Shown: positions 5,751 through 11,877 of the stretch, in pieces
How positions within the stretch are numbered: position 1 is the stretch's first letter
How the letters are laid out: each line of letters starts with the position of its first letter
Origin: JBEKZQ01 sp049509675
Lineage (GTDB): Bacteria; Planctomycetota; Planctomycetia; Pirellulales; Thermoguttaceae
NCBI GenBank assembly: GCA_049509675.1
Contig: JBEKZQ010000176.1
Coordinates: 1 to 11,877, forward strand
Length of the DNA stretch: 11,877 nt
Reading direction: 5' to 3'
The notes under the pieces: generated by a model
The model's database searches: none
What the model saw: only the letters and a program-made list of their open reading frames with translations
What the model was told of the DNA's origin: nothing
Position numbers and translations under genes: made by a program

Positions 5751-7866
5751 GCGGCATCAGTTCCTCCTCCCTACAGGATACGGTCCGGCGCTGGAGTGCG
5801 TTGAACCGGCAGAACGACACCGCCCGGCCGCCGGGCCGGATCACGTGGACGCAGCACTCCGCGCTGCGCTCGGCGTCGTAGGTGTAGGCATCCATGAACG
5901 GCTTGACCGCGACGCGCAAAAAATCCGCCGGCCGGCCGCCGAACCCGCAGCATGCCCGGGCATCGTCGAGCTTGAAGTTCACCCGATCGGCGAGCCGCTC
6001 CAGGTGATCTTCGTAATTCACGAGCCGGGTAAGGGCCAGCGAACCAGCGAGTCGGGGACTGTCCCGATTTTCGTTCGGCGATCGCTTGCGATCGCAGGAA
6101 GATGGGACTGTCCCCTTTCCAAGTTTGCGGCTCAGAAAGGTGATGCTGCAACAATTCGGGTTGGAGCACGGCAACGGAAAGAAATCGTCCTCGCCGAGCA
6201 GCCCGTCGCTCTGCCGGGCGAGCAGCCCGATGACGTCGGCCGCGGTGGTGCGGTCCAGGGGGTCGATTGTCTGCTCGAACCGTCCGCTCCAGGTGGCCGG
6301 CTGGTACGTGATGCCGCGGACCTGCGGCATGGCCAGCGCGAGCGCGAGCAGAGGGCCCAACTGCGATTCGTTGACGTTCTTGACCACCGTGCAGGTCAGA
6401 TTCGTGGGCAGGTCGTGGCGTGCGATCGTTTCCAGCACGGCCTGCTTTTGCGCCGCGAGATCGGCCCCGCGCAAGGCGCGATGGACCCGGGCGTCCAGGC
6501 CGTCCAATTGCAAAGATAGTTGCAGCCGGGGCCGGCGCGCCGCCAACTCGGCCGCCAAGCGATCGTTAGCCGCCAGCCGCAGGCCGTTGGTGTTGACGGC
6601 GATTTGATCGATGGGCAACCGTCGGCACATGTCGATGATCGCCAGCAAGTCGGGATGCAAGAGCGGTTCGCCGCCGCTGAGCTGCAGCACGTCCAACGGT
6701 CCCCGCTGGGCCAGAAACGACTCCAGATCGGCACGGATCTCCGCCACCGCCCGGTGCCCGCCCGCGGGGCTTCCGGCAAAACAGACCGGGCAGCGCAGGT
6801 TGCACGCCCCGGTGATCTCCAGCAAGGCCACGCACGTGCGATGACCGGGCGCGGGCCCGCAGCAGCCTGGGGACTGTCCCGATTCTCGTTCGGTGATCGC
6901 CGGCGATCGCAGGAAAATGGGACTGTCCCCTTTGTGAAGACCAGCGGTCGACGCAGGATGCGGCGCCTCGTGGCGAAGGTAATAATGCCGCCGCGACGAA
7001 CTGAGCAGGGCCTCGCTCGGGCCATGTTCCGGGCAGGTTCGCTGCATGTAAATACGTCCGTCGCGCTGGACGATCGTGCCCGGCAGCGTTTGCAGGCACC
7101 GGGGGCAGAGCGTCTCGGTCGCGGCAATCACGCCGTCGCCCGTATCGCGCGGCAGGGCCCGCGGCCGGACATGCCGACGCGCGAGCCACGCGGGCCGATA
7201 GCCGGGGCAACACCATAGGGCAAAGAACGGCACGAGCACCAACGCAGCCAACTGATAGCCGGTCAATCCAAGCCAGAGTTTCGCCTCGGGACGAATGAAT
7301 TCGGTGCCGAAGCGATAGATGAAATACGCCACCAGGTAGATCCGCACCAGTTGCCCCTGGAACTTGCCTTGCTGCTGCAGCCGCCAGAGCACGATGGCGG
7401 CCGCCAGGTGGAATGCCGACTCATAGAGTTGCGTGGGATGACGAGGCAGGCCGTCGCCGAAATCGACGCCCCACGGCAGCGAGGTGGGCACGCCGTGGCA
7501 ACAGCCGGCATGGAAGCAGCCCAGCCGGCCGATGCTCATTCCCACCGCCAGGGGCACGGCAAAGGCGTCGCACATCTTGCCGCGCATGCCGATCGCCCAT
7601 TCGGTCAATTCCGCGCCCAGGTAGCCGCCGACCAAGCCGGAGAGGATCGTCTTGCCGTCGGCGAACCAGGCCCTGCCGCTCAAGAAACCTTGCCAATCGG
7701 CGAGCACGAAGGGCAACCTCGCGCCGATCATGCCTCCGCAGAAGGCCCCCAGCGCGATGGCGGCAATCTCCGACGTGCGCACCTCCGGCGGGCGAGGCTG
7801 ACGGCGGAAGAGCGCCCAGCCGGCCAAGATGGCTGCAAGCATGATGGCCCGATACGTCCAATCCAT
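5743..7866 (-). CDS. Lgt-like membrane domain fused to MJ0619/Tes-like radical SAM enzyme
   Basis: The protein has 707 residues. Residues 1-225 form an Lgt-like polytopic domain with GKTILSGLVGGYLG (72-84), GRLGCFHAGCCHG (113-125), HPTQLYES and RFGTEFIRPE. Arg114 matches the conserved Arg of Lgt, but Ser76 stands where E. coli Lgt has catalytic His103. From about 250 comes a cytosolic enzyme: a Cys pair (Cys254, Cys257) plus CPEHG, the radical SAM motif CNLRCPVC (Cys355, 359, 362), LSGGEPLLHP, and a C-terminal KPFMDAYTYD...CCVHV...FCRFN region typical of MJ0619 and tetraether synthase Tes relatives. Such enzymes join or methylate unactivated carbons. Two palindromic inserts lie at residues 312-333 and 584-605. 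The ATG at 7866 has no clear ribosome-binding site and follows a heptamer repeat; Met9 is an alternative start. It overlaps the rhodanese-type gene, suggesting joint action on lipid or lipoprotein. Confidence 0.85.
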   Translation of the reverse strand: MDWTYRAIMLAAILAGWALFRRQPRPPEVRTSEIAAIALGAFCGGMIGARLPFVLADWQGFLSGRAWFADGKTILSGLVGGYLGAELTEWAIGMRGKMCDAFAVPLAVGMSIGRLGCFHAGCCHGVPTSLPWGVDFGDGLPRHPTQLYESAFHLAAAIVLWRLQQQGKFQGQLVRIYLVAYFIYRFGTEFIRPEAKLWLGLTGYQLAALVLVPFFALWCCPGYRPAWLARRHVRPRALPRDTGDGVIAATETLCPRCLQTLPGTIVQRDGRIYMQRTCPEHGPSEALLSSSRRHYYLRHEAPHPASTAGLHKGDSPIFLRSPAITERESGQSPGCCGPAPGHRTCVALLEITGACNLRCPVCFAGSPAGGHRAVAEIRADLESFLAQRGPLDVLQLSGGEPLLHPDLLAIIDMCRRLPIDQIAVNTNGLRLAANDRLAAELAARRPRLQLSLQLDGLDARVHRALRGADLAAQKQAVLETIARHDLPTNLTCTVVKNVNESQLGPLLALALAMPQVRGITYQPATWSGRFEQTIDPLDRTTAADVIGLLARQSDGLLGEDDFFPLPCSNPNCCSITFLSRKLGKGTVPSSCDRKRSPNENRDSPRLAGSLALTRLVNYEDHLERLADRVNFKLDDARACCGFGGRPADFLRVAVKPFMDAYTYDAERSAECCVHVIRPGGRAVSFCRFNALQRRTVSCREEELMPHV
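6054..6118. repeat. Palindromic mini-element inside the radical SAM coding region, copy 1
   Basis: About 65 bases bounded by GGGGACTGTCCC (6054-6065) and GGGACTGTCCCC (6104-6115), which are inverted copies with one central mismatch. The middle contains GCGATCGC twice (GCGATCGC-TT-GCGATCGC style). Copy 2 at 6869-6933 differs at only about five positions. On the minus strand it is translated as KGTVPSSCDRKRSPNENR and more, about residues 584-605 of the fusion protein, between CSITFLSRKLG and the LTRLVNYEDHL segment, so probably in a surface loop. Confidence 0.8.
6869..6933. repeat. Palindromic mini-element inside the radical SAM coding region, copy 2
   Basis: Same 65-base element as at 6054-6118, same orientation, with inverted ends GGGGACTGTCCC and GGGACTGTCCCC. 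Here it is read in a different frame, as KGDSPIFLRSPAITERES and more, about residues 312-333, between the N-terminal Cys-pair region and the radical SAM core. All three minus-strand frames across this copy appear free of stops, which would let it survive in any frame of a gene. Confidence 0.8.
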
Positions 7867-7873
7867 GAAGAGT

Positions 7874-7978
7874 TTTCAGTGTTCAGTGTTCAGTGTTCAG
7901 TGTTCAGTTTTCAGTGTTCAGTGTTCAGTTTTCAGTGTTCAGTTTTCAGTGTTCAGTGTTCAGTGTTCAGTGTTCAGT
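7874..7978. repeat. Tandem heptamer repeat, 15 units
   Basis: Fifteen perfect-length 7-base units of GTTCAGT (11 copies) or TTTCAGT (4 copies: 7874, 7909, 7930, 7944) lie end to end. On the minus strand the units read ACTGAAC or ACTGAAA. The array ends 7 bases before the start codon of the Lgt-radical SAM gene and occupies its whole leader. Copy number change by slipped-strand replication could alter expression. There are no spacers, so it is not a CRISPR array. Confidence 0.95.
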
Positions 7979-8031
7979 GTGCCAGAACAGGATCGTCGAG
8001 CGGGAAACCAGTCCCCTTCCGCTGCGCCGCC

Positions 8032-8622
8032 TTATCGTCGCCGCTTGCGCCGCTGGTATTGCACATAGAACACGAGAAAGATAACGATGACGCCGATCGC
8101 CGCCGCGACGGCCATCCAAGCCGCGGCCTCAGCAGATTGATTGCCGCCCACCGCACAAACGGCGAAGAAGGTAACGAAAGCGGCCACGCCGGCGACGGCC
8201 GTCACGGCCAGCGCCGTAACCAGACCCAGCGTGAACGACAGCGCCTTGGCGCCGGACGACATCGGCTTACCGCTTGCCCCGCGCCGCGATGCCACGACAC
8301 ACGTATGCACCAGCGCCGGAACGCCCAGCACCATCATCGCGATGCCCAGGCCCGGCGCCATCGTGGTCACGCTGCCGATGATGCATACCAGCGTCATAAT
8401 CAAGAGCAGCGAGGAAATGCCAAATTGGAACGGCTTGTGCGGCACGGCGGCCGGCGAACTCGGATGGATACGACTTACCGCCTCCGCCATAATCACGCCG
8501 GCATCGTTGACCAGCGGCTTCTGATGACAGAGCCAGCACCTCTCGGCCGGCGCTTTCCAAGCGGCGCCACAATAAGAACAATAAACGGGCACATGCGGCG
8601 GGGCTTCCGGACTTGACGACAT
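8032..8622 (-). CDS. Membrane protein with N-terminal zinc ribbon, function unknown
   Basis: The protein has 196 residues. A zinc-ribbon-like motif CSYC (Cys15, Cys18) and CWLC (Cys29, Cys32) opens it, followed by a polar linker and FQFGISSLLLIMTLVCIIGSV, a segment of the kind common at the first membrane helix of planctomycete proteins. About four hydrophobic segments follow (around 69-88, 91-109, 128-156, 166-188) and the protein ends in a basic tail QRRKRRR. No enzymatic motif is seen. It starts 3 bases after the TAA of the upstream membrane-protein gene, so the two are almost certainly co-transcribed and coupled. The family is not recognised by name; zinc ribbons of this kind often mediate protein contacts. 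Confidence 0.75.
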   Translation of the reverse strand: MSSSPEAPPHVPVYCSYCGAAWKAPAERCWLCHQKPLVNDAGVIMAEAVSRIHPSSPAAVPHKPFQFGISSLLLIMTLVCIIGSVTTMAPGLGIAMMVLGVPALVHTCVVASRRGASGKPMSSGAKALSFTLGLVTALAVTAVAGVAAFVTFFAVCAVGGNQSAEAAAWMAVAAAIGVIVIFLVFYVQYQRRKRRR

Positions 8623-8625
8623 GGC

Positions 8626-9273
8626 TTACTCCTTCTCAGGCGCTGCTTCCGTCGACTGGTCGCGGCTTTCCAGCCGCGCGGCATACTCCCGGGCCATCCT
8701 CCGCACGCGGCGAATCGCCTGGCCGAGCACGATCCCGGTCAAGGCCAGGGCCAATAGAAAGATCGCCTGGTGGTAGCGTGGGATGCGCACGTCGCGCTCG
8801 GTGAACCAGCGGGCGAAGCCGAGCAAGAACAAGTAGCCCGCCATCGCGGCGACCGTGGCAAACCACACCAGCCGCAGGCTGAACCGCAGCGTGGCCAGCG
8901 TGATGACCAGGAAATAGCCGACCACCAGCGGACTTTTTGGGCCGTCGGCAACCATGAGGATCGCAGTGAGAAGCACAATGTCGGCCGCGGTGGATGCGAA
9001 CTTGAGGAAACCGGGAAAGATGTGCCGCGCGAGGCAGTACAGCACGCCCAGGCCGACCATCGCCCAAAGCAGCGCCAGGCCGGTGATCGCCTGGTGGAAA
9101 GGCCGATCGACCACGCCGGTGTAATAGTTGGTCAATTCGACGCAGTAGAAGGCGCCGATGCCGGCAATGCGCAGGAAATTGGCCCGCGCCTCGCCTTCAT
9201 ATTCGTGCCAGCGTCCCACGATGAACCATTGACGATCGTCCTGGGCCGCATGCGCGGAAGGGTCGGAGGCCAT
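8626..9273 (-). CDS. Polytopic membrane protein, function unknown
   Basis: The protein has 215 residues with an N-terminal soluble stretch (QDDRQWFIVGRWHEYEGEARANFLR) followed by five or six hydrophobic segments, for example around 61-83, 92-110, 113-131, 136-156 and 168-187, and a charged C-terminal tail (RRVRRMAREYAARLESRDQS). This layout resembles membrane sensor modules found in front of signalling domains, but no such domain follows, so this is only a resemblance. The ATG at 9273 has AAGGGG at about 7 bases. It sits just upstream of the zinc-ribbon membrane protein, 3 bases apart, so both probably work together in the membrane. No family name can be given. Confidence 0.72.
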   Translation of the reverse strand: MASDPSAHAAQDDRQWFIVGRWHEYEGEARANFLRIAGIGAFYCVELTNYYTGVVDRPFHQAITGLALLWAMVGLGVLYCLARHIFPGFLKFASTAADIVLLTAILMVADGPKSPLVVGYFLVITLATLRFSLRLVWFATVAAMAGYLFLLGFARWFTERDVRIPRYHQAIFLLALALTGIVLGQAIRRVRRMAREYAARLESRDQSTEAAPEKE

Positions 9274-9371
9274 GTTCGCCCCTTGTTTGCAGGCCGGAAG
9301 TGGGCAGGAGAATCAGCAGCCGCATTCTCCACCAAACGCCGGCGGATTGCAAGAGGCGTCGGAGCGGCCCC

Positions 9372-9656
9372 TTATTTCCGCACGCGCCCGCGCCGAACCC
9401 GGTCCGATTGGGCGGCGTCCTTCTTCAGCGCGGCCACCGTCGTCCCGCGGATCTTGGCCAGCACCTCCAGCGCCTCCTCGACGTTGATGCGATGCCGCGA
9501 ACCCTTGAATTTCTTCAACGGAATCCCCAACTTCCGCAACTGGGTGGCCTTGGCTTGCACCGTCGATTTCCGCAGGTTCGTCTTCTCGGCAACCGTGGTA
9601 ACGCAATCGGATTTTTCCCAGGTTTCAATGAATTGTTGCACTGTCGGACGGGCCAT
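9372..9656 (-). CDS. Small HTH-like DNA-binding protein, hypothetical
   Basis: The protein has 94 residues, is rich in Lys and Arg, and has an N-terminal region VQQFIETWEKSDCVTTVAEKTNLRKSTVQAKATQLRKLG (spread over residues 6-44) with the spacing of a helix-turn-helix: a helix, a short turn with TNLRKSTV, then a recognition-like helix. A second helical part LKKFKGSRHRINVEEALEVLAKIRG follows and the C-terminus is basic (RVRRGRVRK). This suggests nucleic-acid binding, but no named family was recognised. The ATG has a GGGAG ribosome-binding site at about 8 bases. A good sigma70-like promoter lies 47 bases upstream. The next gene starts 98 bases downstream, so co-transcription with the membrane-protein pair is possible. 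Confidence 0.7.
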   Translation of the reverse strand: MARPTVQQFIETWEKSDCVTTVAEKTNLRKSTVQAKATQLRKLGIPLKKFKGSRHRINVEEALEVLAKIRGTTVAALKKDAAQSDRVRRGRVRK

Positions 9657-9702
9657 GATGCTCCCTGACTTGTTTCAATGGGTGAATGATCGTAACTACT
9701 GC

Positions 9703-9731
9703 ATTATACGTCGCAGATTGGTACATTGCAA
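9703..9731 (-). promoter_or_regulatory. Sigma70-like promoter of the small HTH-like gene
   Basis: On the minus strand TTGCAA (9731-9726) and a perfect TATAAT (9708-9703) are 17 bases apart. The predicted leader to the ATG at 9656 is about 40 bases. It may also drive the two membrane-protein genes downstream. Confidence 0.6.
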
Positions 9732-9893
9732 TGGCAATAGTAAATGGCCTATGCTTGTCATGCTTTATCGACATCATGCGATATATATGGTGAAAAGTAT
9801 TACCAATCTATTACACAAATTGCGTCCAACTGTTAGTGCAAAGCCCTGCCATCCGACGTACAATATCGATAGTTGTCATTCATCCTCCTATGA
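9732..9893. other. AT-rich intergenic stretch between divergent genes
   Basis: This stretch is clearly richer in A and T than its neighbours (for example GATATATATGG around 9780) and holds no convincing reading frame. It separates the minus-strand HTH-like gene from the plus-strand radical SAM gene and is the natural place for the latter's promoter. TTGTCA at 9755-9760 could be a -35 box, but no well-spaced -10 is convincing. A local composition change may also mark an insertion boundary. Confidence 0.5.
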
Positions 9894-10070
9894 TTTCCGG
9901 AGGCATCCGTCATCAATAATTCATCGACCAGCCACCTGCCCCTCCTTCCCACCGCATCGCCGCCGCACGCCCGGTCTTGCCCGGGACAGCGGCCCCCGGG
10001 ACAGCGCCGCAACATCCTGCTGAGCAGCGTCTTTGGGCCTTACGCCCAGGACGACGAGTATGGCAGCCGG

Positions 10071-11747
10071 GTGCGGAACCCGATGGAGTTGTACCACAAC
10101 CAGGTAACGCGGGTGCAAGGGCCGTTCTCGCTGCGGTTGTTCCATCGCTCCTGGGGCCTGATGCTCATCCAGGCCAACCTCGATGCGCCCTGTACGCTCT
10201 TGGACTTTCCCACGCTGGAGCGCTTCGTCGAGGAGATCCGCGGCCGGCCCTACGACATCGTGGGCATCAGCGGCATCGTGCCGAACTTCTTGAAGGTGAA
10301 GAAGATGTGCGAGCTGGTCCGCGCGCATCTTCCCCAAGCGCAGATCATCGTGGGCGGGCACGTGGCCAACATCCCCGACCTGGCCGAGCGAATCGACGCC
10401 GACCACGTGGTGCGGGGCGAGGGGGTCGGCTGGTTCCGCCGATTCCTGGGCGAAGATCCCGAGAAGCCCATCCGTCACCCGCAGATCATCGCCGGCCACG
10501 GCACGCGCACCGTCGGTCTGAAGGCCCCGGAAAAGACCCGCGACATGGCCGCCACGGTCATTCCGTCGGTGGGCTGCCCCATCGGTTGCAACTTCTGCTC
10601 CACCTCGGCGATGTTCGGCGGCAAGGGGCGCTCGGTCCCATTCTACCGCACCGGCGACGAGCTCTTCGACATCATGTGCCAGCTCGAAGCGAACCTGAAG
10701 GTGCAGTCGTTCTTCATGATGGATGAGAACTTCCTGCTGAACCGCACGCGGGCCCTGCGGCTCCTGGAGCTGATGGAGCGGCATGACAAAGCCTGGGCCC
10801 TCTACCTTTTCAGCTCCGCCAGCGTGCTCCGCTCTTACCGTATCGAGCAACTCGTGCGGCTGGGGCTGACCTGGGTCTGGATGGGCCTGGAGGGCGAGCA
10901 GAGCCGCTACGCGAAACTCCAGGGCATCGACACGCGGGCCCTGGTGCGCCGGCTCCAGGCCAACGGCATACGCGTGCTGGGCTCGACGATCATCGGGCTG
11001 GAGAACCACACTCCGGAGAACATCGCCGGGGTCATCGAGCACGCCGTGCGCCACGACACCGACTTTCACCAGTTCATGCTCTACACGCCGCTGCCCGGCA
11101 CCCCCCTGCACGCCGAACTCTCGGCCCAGGGGCGGATGAAAGACGAGAGCGAATATGACATCTCCGACATCCACGGGCAGTCGCTCTTCAATTACCGGCA
11201 TCCGCACATCCGCAACGGCCTGGAGACGGAACTGATCGTGCGGGCCTTCGAGCGGGATTTCGCGGTCAACGGCCCGAGCGTGGCGCGGCTGGCGCGGACC
11301 ATACTGGCCGGCTGGAAGCGATACAAGAATCATGCCGACCCGCGCGTGCGCCGCCGCTTCGCCTGGGAAGCCCGCGACTTGGCCGGCGTCTACTCGGCGG
11401 TGGTCGCCGCGGCACGCCTTCACTACCGCGGCAATCCCGCCTTGCGCGCGAAGATGGATGCGCTGCTGGCCGACTTGCACCGCGAGTTCGGGCTGAAGTC
11501 GCGGTTCTACGCGGCCGTGGGCGGGCCGTACGTGCTTTGGAAGATGCGTCGCGAGGAGGCGCGCCTGGCGCGGGGCTGGACCTACGAGCCGCCCACCTTC
11601 TACGAGCGGAACGAAGCGGCCCAGCGATCGGCCTCCCTCGGCGGCCCGCAGGCGGCGCTCTGCCAGGGCGTGACCTGCCGGGCCAAGGGGCTGCCGAGCG
11701 TCGAAGCGGCCGCCGCGGGCCTGCCGGAACCGCTGGCCATCGCGTGA
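10071..11747 (+). CDS. Cobalamin-binding-type radical SAM protein (B12-rSAM), start uncertain
   Basis: From the GTG at 10071 the protein has 558 residues. An N-terminal B12-binding-like Rossmann domain (about 1-135) contains YDIVGISGIVPNFLKVKKM and QIIVGGHVANIPDL; the classic DxHxxG cobalamin motif is not visible. The radical SAM core carries CPIGCNFC (Cys169, 173, 176), MMDENFLL, GLTWVWMGLEGEQS, STIIGLENHTPENI and FHQFMLYTPLPGTPLHAEL. The C-terminal part (about 400-520) is a helical extension. The substrate is unknown; relatives methylate or rearrange unactivated carbons. The GTG start is formal: codons upstream read RRNILLSSVFGPYAQDDEYG, the expected N-terminal strand of this family, so the natural protein starts earlier. 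The frame is open from 9894 but has no ATG, GTG or TTG before 10071. Confidence 0.85.
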   Translation: MRNPMELYHNQVTRVQGPFSLRLFHRSWGLMLIQANLDAPCTLLDFPTLERFVEEIRGRPYDIVGISGIVPNFLKVKKMCELVRAHLPQAQIIVGGHVANIPDLAERIDADHVVRGEGVGWFRRFLGEDPEKPIRHPQIIAGHGTRTVGLKAPEKTRDMAATVIPSVGCPIGCNFCSTSAMFGGKGRSVPFYRTGDELFDIMCQLEANLKVQSFFMMDENFLLNRTRALRLLELMERHDKAWALYLFSSASVLRSYRIEQLVRLGLTWVWMGLEGEQSRYAKLQGIDTRALVRRLQANGIRVLGSTIIGLENHTPENIAGVIEHAVRHDTDFHQFMLYTPLPGTPLHAELSAQGRMKDESEYDISDIHGQSLFNYRHPHIRNGLETELIVRAFERDFAVNGPSVARLARTILAGWKRYKNHADPRVRRRFAWEARDLAGVYSAVVAAARLHYRGNPALRAKMDALLADLHREFGLKSRFYAAVGGPYVLWKMRREEARLARGWTYEPPTFYERNEAAQRSASLGGPQAALCQGVTCRAKGLPSVEAAAAGLPEPLAIA

Positions 11748-11877
11748 TCTTCGCGGCAATATCTCCTGGCAGATGATTCTTCGCCCGTTCAGGGGCCGTT
11801 CCGATGTAGCCGGTCGTAGACATCACGGTGGGTGCCACGGGGTTGCCCGTGCTCCTGCGGAGGCCTCTTGCGGTGGG
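11748..11877. other. Intergenic tail with a dispersed-repeat fragment
   Basis: No gene is visible after the radical SAM stop. GGGTGCCACG at about 11830 repeats the inner arm of the nested inverted repeat at 2915-2924, so the window probably ends inside another copy of that repeat family. Confidence 0.4.

Noticed and set aside
4767..5804. 345-codon plus-strand frame
   Set aside because: It is antisense to the rhodanese-type protein, with shadow composition and no motif.
7874..7978. CRISPR array
   Set aside because: The units are 7 bases and directly adjacent, with no spacers and no cas genes nearby.
7351..8616. 421-codon plus-strand frame with repeated FSVQCSV peptide
   Set aside because: The peptide repeat is just the translation of the heptamer array; the rest is antisense to real genes.
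21..10847. Identical 17-base string CGCTCTTACCGTATCGA at 21-37 and 10831-10847
   Set aside because: It lies in two unrelated coding genes on opposite strands and in different frames, with no extended similarity around it; most likely chance.
9921..11759. 612-codon open frame on the minus strand opposite the radical SAM gene
   Set aside because: It is a GC-rich antisense shadow: its translation is rich in Arg, Gly, Ala, His and Gln without domains, while the plus strand has clear motifs.

Overview
The window looks like chromosomal DNA of a planctomycete, probably an uncultured Pirellulales-type bacterium. This is inferred from the GC-rich coding style, the family make-up (SO_0444-type metal permease, cobalamin-binding radical SAM protein, small planctomycete-type membrane proteins and a short HTH-like protein) and several short palindromic dispersed repeats. 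No taxonomic marker other than ribosomal protein L21 is present. All genes except the last are on the minus strand.

Region 1 (1-2869, minus strand) is an oxidative-stress and iron operon, read from right to left. It holds a Fur/PerR-type regulator, a ferritin, a typical 2-Cys peroxiredoxin, an SO_0444-type permease and the start of a flavodiiron protein that leaves the window at base 1. A sigma70-like promoter whose -10 box lies inside a 13-bp perfect palindrome sits just upstream of the regulator, suggesting autoregulation. The ferritin has one in-frame TAG codon and the peroxiredoxin has two adjacent ones. Both frames are otherwise intact.

Region 2 (2870-4436) carries ribosomal protein L21 alone, without L27, inside repeat-rich DNA. 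It has a nested inverted repeat, a 9-bp hairpin and a second short inverted-repeat element. About 1 kb between L21 and the next gene has no convincing gene.

Region 3 (4437-7980) is the most unusual part. A single 707-residue protein joins an Lgt-like membrane domain to a radical SAM enzyme resembling MJ0619 and the tetraether-lipid synthase Tes. It overlaps by 8 bases a gene for a rhodanese-type polytopic membrane protein with a lipobox-like N-terminus and a cytosolic-side Cys cluster. The fusion gene contains two copies of a 65-bp palindromic element translated in two different frames, and its start codon is preceded by 15 heptamer repeats. The pair may form a membrane-lipid or lipoprotein modification system; this is inference.

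Region 4 (8032-9731) has two adjacent membrane-protein genes (one with a zinc ribbon) and a small HTH-like protein with a good sigma70-like promoter. Region 5 (9732-11877) has an AT-rich intergenic stretch, then a plus-strand cobalamin-binding-type radical SAM protein. Its conserved N-terminus extends upstream of any usable start codon.
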